Origin: an uncultured Butyricimonas sp.
GTDB lineage: Bacteria > Bacteroidota > Bacteroidia > Bacteroidales > Marinifilaceae
Length of the DNA: 64,000 nt
Reading direction: 5' to 3'
Assembly: GCA_944321845.1 (NCBI GenBank)
Contig: CALUMT010000008.1
Location: 1 to 64,000 of the forward strand
Shown piece by piece: positions 26,752 to 37,638 of the stretch. The notes under the pieces were generated by a model that saw only the letters and a program-made list of their open reading frames with translations, was not told the DNA's origin and searched no databases. The position numbers and the translations under genes were made by a program. How positions within the stretch are numbered: position 1 is the stretch's first letter; each line of letters starts with the position of its first letter.

Positions 26752-27855
26752 ATGGATACGAGAGATATTGAATACATGAGACGGGCAATAGCCCTTGCCG
26801 AACGAGGGGTTGGATTCGTGAATCCGAATCCGCTGGTGGGTGCCGTGATTGTGAAAGATGGGCGGATTATCGGGGAAGGATGGCATGAGTGTTACGGGCA
26901 ATGGCATGCGGAGCGGAATGCGTTCCGGAATTGCACGGAAGACACTCGGGGGGCGACGATGTATGTCACGCTGGAACCTTGTTGCCATCAGGGGAAGACC
27001 CCTCCTTGCACGGAGGCGATTATCGAGCATGGAATTGCCCGGGTGGTAGTTGGGATGGAGGATCCGAACCCGCTTGTTGCCGGTAAAGGGATAGCTTTGT
27101 TGAGGGAGGCTGGGATTGTGGTGGAGTGTGGTGTGGGGGAAGAGGTCTTGCGGGAACAGAACAAGGTGTTCCTGAAGTATATCAGGGAGCGGCGTCCTTG
27201 GGTGGTGATGAAGACGGCAATGACGATTGACGGGAAGATTGCTACCCGAACGGGAGATTCCCGATGGGTGACCGGCGAAACGTCCCGGGCATTGGTGCAC
27301 GAGTTGCGGCATCGTTTCATGGCGATTGTTGCGGGTATCGGGACAGTACTGGCGGATGATCCTATGCTGAATTGTCGTGTTGAGGGGAAGGAGGTGAGAC
27401 AACCTGTTCGAGTGGTAGTGGATAGTCAGGCCCGTTTGCCTTTGGGGTCGAGGATCGTGAAGACGGCCCGGGAATACCGGACGATTGTCGCATATACACG
27501 TTTTGCCCCGGAAGAGAACGTTGAGGCTTTGGCGGCTGAGGGGGTGGAGATGCTTTTGTGTGGGGAGCGGGAAGGTCTGGTGGATTTGCATGATTTGATG
27601 CGGTTACTTGGAGAAGGGGGGATTGATTCCGTTTTGCTGGAAGGCGGGGGAAACCTGAATTTTTCTTTCCTGGAAGGGGAACTCGTGGATGAGATTTATG
27701 CTTTTGTTGCCCCGAAAATCGTGGGTGGAATGAATGCGAAGACTTCGGTAGAGGGACGAGGTGTGGAGAAGATGATGGAGGCGTTGCCTTTCCGGTTTGC
27801 GGATGTGGAACGATTGGGGGGCGATGTGTTGTTGAAATATAGACGTGAAAATTAG
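26752..27855 (+). CDS. ribD: Bifunctional pyrimidine deaminase/reductase RibD
   Basis: RibD carries out two successive steps of riboflavin synthesis, deamination and reduction of the GTP-derived pyrimidine. The N-terminal deaminase has the zinc site HAERNAF and PCCHQGKTPPCTEAI. The reductase domain (about 150 on) has VVMKTAMTIDGKIATRTGDS and a glycine-rich end (LLEGGGNLNFSFL). I use the ATG at 26752. A TTG two codons earlier lies inside the terminator T-run. The 367-residue length fits. It is first in the FMN-riboswitch operon. Confidence 0.95.
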   Translation: MDTRDIEYMRRAIALAERGVGFVNPNPLVGAVIVKDGRIIGEGWHECYGQWHAERNAFRNCTEDTRGATMYVTLEPCCHQGKTPPCTEAIIEHGIARVVVGMEDPNPLVAGKGIALLREAGIVVECGVGEEVLREQNKVFLKYIRERRPWVVMKTAMTIDGKIATRTGDSRWVTGETSRALVHELRHRFMAIVAGIGTVLADDPMLNCRVEGKEVRQPVRVVVDSQARLPLGSRIVKTAREYRTIVAYTRFAPEENVEALAAEGVEMLLCGEREGLVDLHDLMRLLGEGGIDSVLLEGGGNLNFSFLEGELVDEIYAFVAPKIVGGMNAKTSVEGRGVEKMMEALPFRFADVERLGGDVLLKYRREN

Positions 27856-27866
27856 AACAGAGTATT

Positions 27867-28520
27867 ATGTTTACAGGTATTGTCGAGGAAATCGGTACGA
27901 TTAAAAATATAAAACGGGGGAACAGGAGTATTGTGCTGGAGATTTACGCGAGTAAGGTGTTGGAAGGTATGCAGGTGGGTGATAGTGTAGCCACGAATGG
28001 CGTATGTTTGACGGTGACTTCGTTTTCTGGAGTGTCCTTTGCCGTGGACGTGATGCCGGAGACGATGCGTTGCACGAGTTTGGGCGAATTGCGGGCAGGT
28101 AGTCGAGTGAATCTTGAGCGGGCTTTGCCGGTGAACGGGCGTCTCGGGGGACATATTGTTTCGGGACACGTGGATGGTACCGGAAAGATTGTGGCGAAAG
28201 AAAAGGATGAAAATGCCATTTGGGTAACGATTGCCACGACGCCGGCGGTGTCTCGGTATATCGTGGCGAAAGGTTCGATTGCCATTGACGGAATCAGTCT
28301 CACGGTGGTTTCTGTGAGCGAGGATACGTTTAAGGTGTCGATTATCCCGCACACGCAGAGTGAGACGACGCTGGTGGGGAAGAACGTGGGAGATACCGTG
28401 AACCTGGAGAATGATGTGCTGGCCAAGTACGTGGAGAAATTGCTGCTTCCCCGGGAGAATACCAAGACGGAGGAAAAGAAGGGATTGAGTCTTGATTTTT
28501 TGATAGCTAATGGTTTTTAA
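27867..28520 (+). CDS. ribE: Riboflavin synthase alpha subunit
   Basis: This enzyme dismutates two molecules of 6,7-dimethyl-8-ribityllumazine to riboflavin. The start MFTGIVEEIGTI is the family signature. The two lumazine-binding repeats are visible, each with a GDS(V/I)A.(N/D)G-type motif: VGDSVATNGVCLTV and KGSIAIDGISLTV. The second repeat is preceded by GHIVSGHVDGTG. It has 217 residues and starts 11 bases after ribD. It is called ribE here (ribC in some species). Confidence 0.95.
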   Translation: MFTGIVEEIGTIKNIKRGNRSIVLEIYASKVLEGMQVGDSVATNGVCLTVTSFSGVSFAVDVMPETMRCTSLGELRAGSRVNLERALPVNGRLGGHIVSGHVDGTGKIVAKEKDENAIWVTIATTPAVSRYIVAKGSIAIDGISLTVVSVSEDTFKVSIIPHTQSETTLVGKNVGDTVNLENDVLAKYVEKLLLPRENTKTEEKKGLSLDFLIANGF

Positions 28521-28552
28521 ACACGAGATAGAAATTTGTAATTTGAGGATAT

Positions 28553-29806
28553 ATGGAAGAATTTAAGTTTAGCACGATAGAGGAGGCTGTGGCCGACTTG
28601 AAGGCTGGTAAGATGATTATCGCGGTGGATGATCCTGATCGGGAGAACGAGGGAGATTTGATTTGTGCCGCGGAATATGCCACGCTGGAGAACGTGAATT
28701 TCATGGCTTCTTACGCCAAGGGATTGATTTGTATGCCGATGAGTAAGGCACTGACCGATAAGTTGGGATTGGAGCAAATGGTGGCCACGAACACGGATAA
28801 CCATTGTACGGCTTTCACTGTGTCGATTGACCACGTTTCGACGACTACGGGTATTTCGGCGCTTGAGCGTTCCATCACGGCAATGAAAGCGGTGGAGGAT
28901 GATGCCAAGCCGGCTGATTTCCGTCGTCCGGGGCATATGTTCCCGTTGGAGGCCCGGAAGGGGGGAGTACTCGTGAGAACCGGCCATACGGAGGCAACCG
29001 TGGATTTGATGCGTATTGCCGGATTGAAGGAATGCGGTCTTTGTTGTGAGATTATGCGGGAGGATGGGACGATGATGCGTACTCCCGAGTTGAAGGAGTT
29101 TGCCGCCCGTCACGGTTTGCGTATGATTACCGTGGCAGATTTGATTAATTATCGCCGTCGTACGGAAATTCTAGTGGAACGGGTGACTGAGGCTAAGTTG
29201 CCTACCAAGTACGGGGATTTTGAGGCTTACGGTTACGTGAACAAGATTACCGGAGAACATCATATTGCTTTGGTGAAAGGTGATGTGACGGATGGCGAAC
29301 CGGTACTTTGCCGGGTTCATTCGGAGTGTCTTACCGGTGATGTGTTTGGTTCTTTGCGTTGCGATTGCGGGGATCAGTTGGCTGAAGCAATGCGGCGTAT
29401 CGCTGAACGGGGCCGTGGCGTGTTGCTTTACATGAGACAGGAAGGTCGTGGTATCGGTTTGATTAATAAATTGAAAGCTTATCATTTGCAGGATGAGGGT
29501 ATGGATACTGTGGAAGCTAACGTGGCTCTCGGGTTTAAGCCGGATTTGCGGGAGTATGGTACGGGAGCTGAGATTTTGGCAGACCTGGGGGTAAAGAAGA
29601 TGATCCTGATGACGAACAATCCTGCCAAGATCAGTGGTTTGGAGGGTTACGGGATTGAAATCGTGGCCCGTGAGCCTATTGAAATGACTTGTAACGAGAA
29701 AAACGAGTTTTACATGTACACGAAGTTCAAGAAAATGGGTCACATGCTTCATGTGCGTGATAAAGAAGAAGTAGCGAAATTGCAACAGGAATTGAAAAAC
29801 AAATAA
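28553..29806 (+). CDS. ribBA: Bifunctional DHBP synthase / GTP cyclohydrolase II
   Basis: The N-terminal half (about 1-205) makes 3,4-dihydroxy-2-butanone 4-phosphate, with [17 protein letters not shown] and [19 protein letters not shown]. The C-terminal half opens the GTP ring, with the zinc site [18 protein letters not shown] and the substrate motif [16 protein letters not shown]. Both halves keep their catalytic motifs, so the fusion should do both first-branch reactions. The length of 417 residues is normal. It follows ribE by 32 bases and precedes ribH by 14. Confidence 0.95.
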   Translation: MEEFKFSTIEEAVADLKAGKMIIAVDDPDRENEGDLICAAEYATLENVNFMASYAKGLICMPMSKALTDKLGLEQMVATNTDNHCTAFTVSIDHVSTTTGISALERSITAMKAVEDDAKPADFRRPGHMFPLEARKGGVLVRTGHTEATVDLMRIAGLKECGLCCEIMREDGTMMRTPELKEFAARHGLRMITVADLINYRRRTEILVERVTEAKLPTKYGDFEAYGYVNKITGEHHIALVKGDVTDGEPVLCRVHSECLTGDVFGSLRCDCGDQLAEAMRRIAERGRGVLLYMRQEGRGIGLINKLKAYHLQDEGMDTVEANVALGFKPDLREYGTGAEILADLGVKKMILMTNNPAKISGLEGYGIEIVAREPIEMTCNEKNEFYMYTKFKKMGHMLHVRDKEEVAKLQQELKNK

Positions 29807-29820
29807 TAAAGCGGTATATT

Positions 29821-30282
29821 ATGAATCTTTTAGAAGGAAAATTATTGGCAGAGGGGCAACGTATCGGCATCGTGGCCGGTCGTTTCAACGAGTTTATAAC
29901 CAGTAAATTGATCGGAGGTGCTTTGGATGCATTCAAGCGTCATGGCGGAGATGAGGCTAACGTGGATTTGGCTTGGGTGCCGGGAGCTTTTGAAATTCCT
30001 CTCGTGGCCAAGAAAATGGCTGAAACCGGGAAGTATGATGCTGTGGTGTGCTTGGGTGCGGTGATTCGCGGGGCAACGCCTCATTTTGATATGGTGGCTA
30101 ATGAAGCGACCAAAGGAATTGCCAACGTGGGTTTACAAACGGGTGTGCCTGTTATTTTTGGCGTGCTGACCACGGATTCCATCGAGCAAGCCGTAGAACG
30201 TGCTGGTACAAAAGCTGGTAATAAAGGTTTTGATGCCGTGACAACTGCCATTGAAATGGTAAATCTGTTGAAGCAGATTTGA
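29821..30282 (+). CDS. ribH: 6,7-dimethyl-8-ribityllumazine synthase
   Basis: RibH joins the products of RibD (after dephosphorylation) and RibBA to give the lumazine that RibE uses. The 153-residue protein has the family motifs [42 protein letters not shown] and [20 protein letters not shown]. It is the last gene of the riboflavin operon. A hairpin with an 11-pair stem (30307-30338) stands 24 bases downstream but has no T-run. Confidence 0.95.
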   Translation: MNLLEGKLLAEGQRIGIVAGRFNEFITSKLIGGALDAFKRHGGDEANVDLAWVPGAFEIPLVAKKMAETGKYDAVVCLGAVIRGATPHFDMVANEATKGIANVGLQTGVPVIFGVLTTDSIEQAVERAGTKAGNKGFDAVTTAIEMVNLLKQI

Positions 30283-30306
30283 TGAGGTGAAAATCTTTGT
30301 GATATT

Positions 30307-30338
30307 ATCGGGTGGGAGAATGCATTATCCTGCCCGAT
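30307..30338 (+). terminator. Hairpin after the riboflavin operon
   Basis: ATCGGGTGGGA pairs with TCCTGCCCGAT (two G-T pairs), and three more pairs extend the stem towards a TGCA centre. The sequence after it is TATATTTAAG, not a T-run, so it is a weak terminator or an mRNA-stabilising 3' hairpin. Confidence 0.45.
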
Positions 30339-30409
30339 TATATATTTAAGTATGTACATTTGTCATTAGGTGTGAGTATATTGAATGGTATGGGAAAGTA
30401 TGATGGGGA

Positions 30410-30949
30410 TTATCGTTTAATGATTTTAAGGTATAAGAATAAGATTTCCATTTGATTTGCAAAACGATTCCGTAGGTGTTTAATTCCATTACGTAAAAGT
30501 GTTTTTACGGTGTTGATTGAAATTCCTAATTCCTCTGCAGTTTCTTGATACTTCATGCCTCGATTGAAAATACACTTGATGATACGTTGTGTTTGTTCTG
30601 GCATTTGTTCAATTTCTTTTTGTATTTGGTGGAGGATATTTTCATCAAACTGTAGACTTTCCTCTTCCGCAATGTCTGCTTTTAATTGATCAAGATAACA
30701 TTGTTTGATTCCTTTTTTTTCCAGTTTGTCAATACATGCGTTGCGTACGGAATTAAAAAGATAGACTTTTGCGGCTTTTTCATCAGCAAATCGATTAGTG
30801 TCTTTTTCCCAAAAATGCATGAATATATCTTGTACAATATCTTCTGCATCAGCCCTTGTTGGCAAGTAATTCATGGCATAAAGACAAAGATTTTTGGCGT
30901 ATTTGTCAAATAACTGTTTTAGGTCTCGATTTGTTAGCCCTATTTCCAT
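30410..30949 (-). CDS. ECF RNA polymerase sigma factor (locus 3)
   Basis: This FecI-type sigma factor (179 residues from the ATG at 30949, with an open extension to a TTG at 30970) has region 2 (LFDKYAKNLCLYAMNYL, ADAEDIVQDIFMHFWEK) and region 4 (EQTQRIIKCIFNRGMKYQET, AEELGISINTVKTLLRNG). Unlike loci 1 and 2 it is transcribed away from its fecR, which starts 178 bases off on the other strand. The shared bipartite element lies 29 bases upstream of the ATG and points at this gene. Confidence 0.9.
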   Translation of the reverse strand: MEIGLTNRDLKQLFDKYAKNLCLYAMNYLPTRADAEDIVQDIFMHFWEKDTNRFADEKAAKVYLFNSVRNACIDKLEKKGIKQCYLDQLKADIAEEESLQFDENILHQIQKEIEQMPEQTQRIIKCIFNRGMKYQETAEELGISINTVKTLLRNGIKHLRNRFANQMEILFLYLKIIKR

Positions 30950-30977
30950 TTTTATTTCATTTGGAGACAAATCTAAG

Positions 30978-31020
30978 TGATTCTTTTGAGAAATACAATG
31001 AAAGATAATTATCCGTTAAA
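30978..31020 (-). promoter_or_regulatory. Bipartite promoter-like element upstream of the locus 3 sigma gene
   Basis: On the minus strand TTTAACGGAT (31020-31011), exactly 21 bases, then TCAAAAGAATCA (30989-30978). Both blocks and the spacer length are identical to the element before fecR of locus 1 (7912-7870), while the spacer sequences differ apart from a TTRTCTT near its start. That pattern argues for selection on the two blocks rather than recent duplication. Confidence 0.55.
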
Positions 31021-31127
31021 GTCGAGAAAGGAATCTTTATGTAATTATAGATTGGAAATTCGAAAAAAATATGTATTTCGATTCACCCGTTTTGTTTTTT
31101 TCCCGTTTCTGTTAATAAAGAATAGCA

Positions 31128-32291
31128 ATGAACAGGAACGATGAACATATTATAGACTTGATTATTGCTTTTTTTCTCGGACAGATATCTCTGGATGATA
31201 AAAAAGAGTTGGAGGTTTGGGTGACTTCCTCGGATGGTAATCATAAGACGTTTACTCGATTATTACGGATATGTCAGCGTTTATATTGTGCGGAATTAAA
31301 TGATGACGCAGAACAAATGTGTAGACGAATGCGTGAGGCGATGCGGGTGAATACCCGTCTCTTAATTAGACGTCGATTAAGGAGACTTGTTTCATATGCA
31401 GCGATGGTAATTTTGGTTGTTGGTGTTGGGATATTTTATTATTTGAGGGATATACCCCAGAAGCAAACTCAGAAGGTATCGACCGTGAATGTAGTGCCAG
31501 GTGAGCGATTTGCTGTTTTGCAGATGCCGTCAGGAGAGATGACTGTTTTGAATGAAGGTGCGGATAATAATGTAGAGATGGGAAAGGGTGTTGTTTTTCG
31601 GAAAGATTCCGTGTGTGATTTAAATGGTGTCGAGCGACTACCTGAAACGGAAGAAATTCAGTATAGTTTAATATGGGTTCCTCGAGGAGGTGAATATAAT
31701 TTTACTTTATCGGATGGAACGAATGTTTGGCTGAATGCAGATTCTAAACTAAAGTTTCCTGTGGCGTTTTCTGGAGATACTCGAGAAGTATACCTAGAAG
31801 GAGAGGCTTATTTTGAGGTGACGAAGGATTCGTTAGCCCCGTTTATTGTAAAAACACATACAACAACGACACGCGTATTGGGCACCTCTTTTAGTATAAA
31901 GGCTTATGAAGATGAGGAGGTTCGAACGACGTTGGTCGAGGGAAAAGTGGAAGTGAAAATGGGAGAGCATCAAACGATGCTAAAGCCAGGACAACAATTT
32001 GTTTCTTTGAAAGATGATTTCGTGATAAGGAATGTGGATGTAATGGCTTATACCTCATGGAGGTATGATCGTTTCGCTTTTGATGACGAAACATTAGATG
32101 TCTTGTTGAAGCAATTGGAGCGATGGTATAATATTCAAGTGACCTTTGAGAATCCTGTTTTAAAATCATTACGATTTACGGGTAATATTCCCAAGTATGA
32201 GGATATTCAAAAGGTATTGCAACTGATCGAATTAACGACGAATATTACATTTGAATTAAAAGATAGAGTGTTGATTGTGAGAGAGGAATGA
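31128..32291 (+). CDS. FecR-family anti-sigma factor (locus 3)
   Basis: This 387-residue anti-sigma factor has a cytoplasmic part to about residue 85, one membrane segment (LVSYAAMVILVVGVGIFYYL, about 87-106), a periplasmic FecR domain (VPRGGEYNFTLSDGTNVWLN, YLEGEAYFEVTKDSLAPF) and the STN-like tail (RFTGNIPKYEDIQKVLQLIE). It heads the plus-strand half of locus 3. TTCACCCG at 31082-31089 upstream matches the TTCACCCG before fecR of locus 1. The cognate sigma gene is the divergent one at 30410-30949. Confidence 0.9.
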   Translation: MNRNDEHIIDLIIAFFLGQISLDDKKELEVWVTSSDGNHKTFTRLLRICQRLYCAELNDDAEQMCRRMREAMRVNTRLLIRRRLRRLVSYAAMVILVVGVGIFYYLRDIPQKQTQKVSTVNVVPGERFAVLQMPSGEMTVLNEGADNNVEMGKGVVFRKDSVCDLNGVERLPETEEIQYSLIWVPRGGEYNFTLSDGTNVWLNADSKLKFPVAFSGDTREVYLEGEAYFEVTKDSLAPFIVKTHTTTTRVLGTSFSIKAYEDEEVRTTLVEGKVEVKMGEHQTMLKPGQQFVSLKDDFVIRNVDVMAYTSWRYDRFAFDDETLDVLLKQLERWYNIQVTFENPVLKSLRFTGNIPKYEDIQKVLQLIELTTNITFELKDRVLIVREE

Positions 32292-32367
32292 CCCCGGTGA
32301 ATTTTTATTGAAAAAATCACGCGCAAGAACTGTGTTTTACTGTTGTATTCATTTAACTAGCAACTTT

Positions 32368-35300
32368 ATGAAAAAACAAAATGATTTTGACATTGGGGAA
32401 CAATTTAATACTATGTTAGCATTGTTCCGATTTACAAGAATTTTTGTCCTTATTTTGGTTTTGGGACTTTCTACGATTTCAGCCAGTGCTGTATCTCAAG
32501 TTGTAACGATTCATCTTAATAACGTGACTTTGCAAGAGGTTTTCAAAGAAATCACGAAGCTTACGGGGTATGATTTCCTGTATAATAATGATGAGATAAA
32601 TCAAGTTGGCAAGGTCTCGATTAATGCAGAAGAGAAAGACGTACATGATGTCTTATCGGTGTGTTTACATGGAACTCGTCTCGGTTATGTTATAAAGGAT
32701 CAGGTTATTGTTATCTCGCCTAAGGTCGAGATTCAAAAGAAAGACGAAAAAAAGCATAAGGCGGCGCTCGTGACGGGTTGGGTGGTTGATCGTAATAAAA
32801 AACCGTTGTCAGGAGTTTCCGTATTATTGAAAGGGACTGTATTGGGGGTTTCTTCTGACGTTAATGGTAAATTTATGATTGTCGTTGCAGATACTACGGC
32901 CGATGTTGAGTTTATATTTTCTTTTGTTGGCATGAAAACTAAAACGATTGCGTTGAAAGACCGTCCCAAAGATGGAGATTGGATTATAACGATGGAAGAT
33001 GATATTATGCAAATGGATGAAGTCGTTATTTCTACGGGATACCAGAAATTAAAAAAGTCACAGATTGCAGGTTCTGCTACAACTCTTGATGCAAAGGATG
33101 TGAAAATTGGGGGAGTCCCGAGCATAGAAAACATGCTGCAAGGACAGATTACCGGTATGAATGTGATTATAAATTCCGGAGACCCTGGTGCTTCTGCGAA
33201 GATTCGTATTCGAGGGACTTCTTCTATTTTGGGAAATCGTGCTCCATTATGGGTGTTGGATGGAGTGATATTAACGGAAGATGATATAGGTGAAGTCAAC
33301 ACGACAGATTTGAATGGTGATGATGCGGCTTATCTGGTTGGTAATGCCATTGCAGGGATTAATCCTAATGATATAGAGACAATTACGGTGTTAAAGGATG
33401 CTTCCGCTACGGCAATTTATGGAGTGCAGGCAGCTAATGGTGTTATTGTGATTACGACGAAACAGGGACAGACTGGACCTCCTAAAGTTACCTACTCAGG
33501 TAGTTATACTGTTAATCAGCGTATGGCTTATAGTGATCTGGAACGAATGAATGCTTCTGAGCGTTTGCAATTATCGAAGGAAATTATTGCGGATAATGCT
33601 TATTATAGTGACACCCCGGTAGGATATGGGTATGAAGGTTTATATATGCAATGGATTAGTCGGGAAATAGGTTATGATGATTTCGTGACAGGTGTGAATA
33701 AATTGGCCAAGATGAACACGGACTGGTATGATATATTATTCCGTAATTCATTCTCCCACTCTCATTCACTTAGTTTAAGCGGAGGAAGTGAGGGAACCCG
33801 TTACTACGTTTCTTTCGGTTATGATGATACTCAAAGTACTGCTATCAAAAATTATAGTCGTCGTTTTACGGGAAGTGCCAAGCTGAATTCTTGGTTGGTA
33901 CCGAATAAAGTGTATATGGGTTTTCAAGTGAATGCTTCAACGAAGAATACCGTAGGTTTTCATACCTCGGTGAATCCGAATACTTACGCATATAATACCT
34001 CTCGGGCAATTCCTTGTTATAATGATGATGGTTCCCTATACTTTTATGATACATATAATCCTTATTATCGTTCTTATGGAAATTATATCTATTATAATAT
34101 TCTTAATGAAATGGGAGAGACGGGACAGGCTGCTCGCGTGAATTCATTGACGGCTCAGTTAAATTTCGAGTGGAATATTTGGGGTGGAATAAAGTATAAA
34201 TTGGCCGCATCCTATCAAAATAGTCATACCTCTAAGAAAGAATGGGCTACACAAGATTCATATTATGTAACGGATCAACGCGGTTATGATTTGGATTTTT
34301 GGGAAACTTATGTTCCGATAGCAGAAGATACTTTTGCTAAAACTAAGGCTGAAATAAAAGATGATTCTTCAATCCATTCAGGAGGTATTTATGCTAAAAA
34401 TACATCCCAATCGGATACGTACACGATTCAAAACACATTGGAGTTTAACCGTGCTTTTGCAGAAGATCATGTGGTTAATTTGATGGCTGTTTACGAGATT
34501 CGACAAATTAAGACGGATGGGCTGTCTGGTACTTATTATGGTTGGCAACCGGATCGGGGTGAGACTTTTAATCCGGCAATTACAACCGGTTATACAAATT
34601 TACTGACGGCAGGTTCCTTGAATCCGACAATAACCAATACAACACAGAATTATATTTCCTGGATTTTCACGGGATCTTATTCTTACAAAGATAAGTTAAT
34701 CATAAACGGTAATATGCGTATGGACGGTTCTAATCAGTTTGGTTCGAATCCCAAATATCGATTCTTGCCGATATGGTCAGTTTCCGGTAAATACACCTTA
34801 AGTAATGAATCTTTCTTGAAGAACAATCCGGTTATTTCTTATTTGGCCATGAGAGCCTCCTATGGATTGCAAGGAAACGTGGATACTGGGACTTCTCCTG
34901 ATCTAGTAATTGAGATTGGGTCTCAAACGCAATAACAGAACACTACGAGTCAACAATCGCTTATTTACCGAATCCTGATTTACGTTGGGAGAAAACAAGT
35001 TCCTACAATATTGGTCTTGACCTTTCTTTGTGGCAGGATCGTTTCTCCGTCGTTGCTGATGTTTACAAAAAGAGAGGGGTTGATATGATTATGAATAAGG
35101 ATGTGTCTCAATCCAATGGAGTACAGACGGTGAAGATTAATGCCGGTAAGGTGGATAACAGTGGTGTGGAGATCGGTTTGAATGTTGTGCCCGTGAAGAC
35201 GAAAGACTGGGACTTCACTTTGGGAATTAATTATTCATATAACCAGAATAAGTTGATATTTGCCAATGAAACGATGGTTACCAACGAAGATAAGTTAGCC

Positions 35301-36038
35301 GGCAACGCATTAGTAGTGGGAGATGCTTTAGGAACGCTTTATTCTTATGATTTTGTGGGTTTAAATCATGATACGGGTTATCCGGTATTTCGGGATATGA
35401 ATGGAGGAACGACTTATATTAACGATGATGGTGAAGAAGTTCCTAATTATACGTTATGGTCCGATGAAGTAAATTTGGTAAAATCGGGTGTAGCGACAGC
35501 ACCGTATCAGGGTGGTATTAATATCAGTCTTGGCTGGAAAGGTTTGCGTCTGAGTGGAAGTTTTACTTATCAGATGGGAGGTTATAACCGTCTTTCCGCA
35601 ATTTATGGAAGTGCCAGTAGTAAAGTGTATGATCCGATGTCAAATGTGACGAAGGAATATGCCAATCGTTGGAGGCAACCTGGTGATGAGGAGCATACTG
35701 ATATCCCTGTTCTTTATAATTCTCGGGTATTTAACTCGATTGCCTTACGAACTTATCAGACTGGGAAAACGGAAGTGGCAGGAACGACTATGTATGATAA
35801 CTCTTCTGCTAGAATTGCAAAGACTGATTTTTTAAAGATGAGAAGTTTGTCCTTGAATTATGTCATTCCGGAAAAAATAATTTCTCATTGGGGATTAACA
35901 CAATGTACCTTGACTCTGCAGGCGACGAATTTGTTTACCTGGGCAAGTAAAAAATGGGAAGGTTCTGATCCAGAGGCTGCTTTTGCCACGACTCCTCTGA
36001 CCAGAAGTTACTCCTTAAATTTAAATATAACTTTCTAA
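32368..36038 (+). pseudogene. SusC/RagA-family transporter with a frameshift (locus 3)
   Basis: The frame from the ATG at 32368 (signal LVLGLSTISASA, STN domain, regulatory-like domain, plug with SATAIYGVQAANGVIVITT) runs to a stop at 34933-34935, inside the barrel. The barrel continues in the -1 frame from about 34923 (EHYESTIAYLPNPDLRWEK) to the normal aromatic end NLNITF at 36038. The two frames overlap only at 34914-34935, so a single missing base there explains the break. The locus 1 paralogue has an unbroken counterpart (ELYSTIESYPNPNLRWEK). The gene is either broken, variable or misread. All downstream genes are intact. Confidence 0.85.
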
Positions 36039-36049
36039 AACAGAATATT

Positions 36050-37627
36050 ATGAAAGCGATATATAAAAAATGGATTGTTGTCATGTTAAGTGGAATTGTT
36101 CTCGGGTGTGATGATTTTCTAGAACGTTCAGCGCAAAACCTAATTGTTCCTCAAACAGTGGACCATTACATAGAACTATTGCAGGGAGATGCTTATTTTA
36201 AGGATTTATATGCTAAAACTCGCTGGATTCAATTTATGACTGATGATGTCGAGTTTCAGGAAGGTTATTCCCGTTATCCAGATTATGCTTATTTAGCTGA
36301 TAATATAGAGACCTATGGAGACGTGTATACTTGGCAGTCTGAGATTGAAAACGAGGATTTCACGGATGGAGCTTATTTGTATTTGTATAAGCAAGTGAAG
36401 GTTGCAAATATATGTATTAACGGGGCTTCAACAGCGGAGGGTGAAGATAAAGATCGGGAAATCTTGTTGGGACAAGCTTATTTCACAAGAGCGATGGCTT
36501 ATTTCTATTTGGCTAATTTGTATGCCCAGGCCTATAATGAGGCTTCTCCTTCAGATCCATGTGTGCCGTTGGTGTTGGAGGCTGAAATTAATGAGTATTC
36601 TTATGACCGTGCTACGATAGAGCAGATTTGGGGACAAATTACTTCTGATATACAAAATGCTTTGATAAACTTAAAAGATAAAACGATAGTCGAAGTTTAC
36701 ACGATAAGTTACGATGCCGTTCTTGCTCTTGCCACGCGTGTTTATTTGTTCATGGAGGATTGGGATAATGCTATAAAGTACGGGGAAGAATTGTTGGCAC
36801 GGAAGCCTGATTTGCTAGATATTTCGAATGAAACAAAGGCAGCACCTTCGACTACTGCTGAGGCAACGATATCTAATTTTATTCGGATAGATAATCCTGA
36901 GATTATTTGGAATTTTAATACAGCACCTTCGTCTAGTGGCTCTGGTAATACGTATTATGGTTTGATATATGCTTATGGTACGGCCTATTTGGGCTATTGG
37001 TTAGGTGTTTCTTCTCAATCTGTTTATGCGGGACAACAGACCCTTATAGAGATGTATGATGCAGATGAAACGGCCTTGACGGGAGACCGACGTTTGCTAT
37101 ACTGGTTTATATTGCCTTCACGTAAAACATCTTCTACGTATGTAAATAATTATAATACTTATCGTTCGTTGAAATACGACACCTATGACAAGAATGTGTT
37201 GATGCAGTGTTTGCGTACGGGTGAGATATACGTGTCTTTAGCTGAGGCTTATGCTCGTCGTAATGAGGCCGGGGATGATGCAAAAGCGGTGGAATACTTA
37301 AATGCGTTACGCATGAAACGTATTAATCCTTATACAGATTTGACATTGTCAGATTTTGTCACGAATGAGGAATTGGTCCAATTTTGTTGGGATGAACGTC
37401 GTCGGGAATTGTGTTTTGAAGAATGTCATCGATGGTGGGATATGCGTCGGCAAGGGCAAAAAAAAGTTGTACACCGTTATAATTATGGTGGAACGAGCGG
37501 TAATTCTTTTGTGACGTTCACTTTGGCAGAAAAGGATCCGGCTTATATATTGAATTTCCCGTTAGATGAACGGAATCAATCGCCTAATCTGGAGCCGAAT
37601 TCTCGACCGATGAGAGCAGAAGATTAA
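36050..37627 (+). CDS. SusD/RagB-family outer-membrane lipoprotein (locus 3)
   Basis: This 525-residue SusD protein has a lipoprotein signal (VMLSGIVLGCDDFLERS), TPR-like helices (GEIYVSLAEAYARRNEAG) and the late motif DERRRELCFEECHRWWDMRR. It starts 11 bases after the (frameshifted) susC. Its frame is intact although its channel partner is interrupted. The N-terminal FLERSAQNLIVPQT resembles the locus 1 copy (FLEESSQDLVYASS), and both are followed by metallopeptidase-fold lipoproteins, so loci 1 and 3 appear to be relatives. Confidence 0.92.
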   Translation: MKAIYKKWIVVMLSGIVLGCDDFLERSAQNLIVPQTVDHYIELLQGDAYFKDLYAKTRWIQFMTDDVEFQEGYSRYPDYAYLADNIETYGDVYTWQSEIENEDFTDGAYLYLYKQVKVANICINGASTAEGEDKDREILLGQAYFTRAMAYFYLANLYAQAYNEASPSDPCVPLVLEAEINEYSYDRATIEQIWGQITSDIQNALINLKDKTIVEVYTISYDAVLALATRVYLFMEDWDNAIKYGEELLARKPDLLDISNETKAAPSTTAEATISNFIRIDNPEIIWNFNTAPSSSGSGNTYYGLIYAYGTAYLGYWLGVSSQSVYAGQQTLIEMYDADETALTGDRRLLYWFILPSRKTSSTYVNNYNTYRSLKYDTYDKNVLMQCLRTGEIYVSLAEAYARRNEAGDDAKAVEYLNALRMKRINPYTDLTLSDFVTNEELVQFCWDERRRELCFEECHRWWDMRRQGQKKVVHRYNYGGTSGNSFVTFTLAEKDPAYILNFPLDERNQSPNLEPNSRPMRAED

Positions 37628-37638
37628 GTAACAATTAA

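Noticed and set aside
26452..27591. Minus-strand open frame of 379 codons
   Set aside because: It is antisense to ribD and the FMN riboswitch, and its His/Pro/Arg-rich peptide is typical of a shadow frame.
34914..34935. Programmed -1 frameshift in SusC
   Set aside because: No slippery heptamer with a following pseudoknot is visible, and SusC proteins are not known to use one. A simple indel is more economical.
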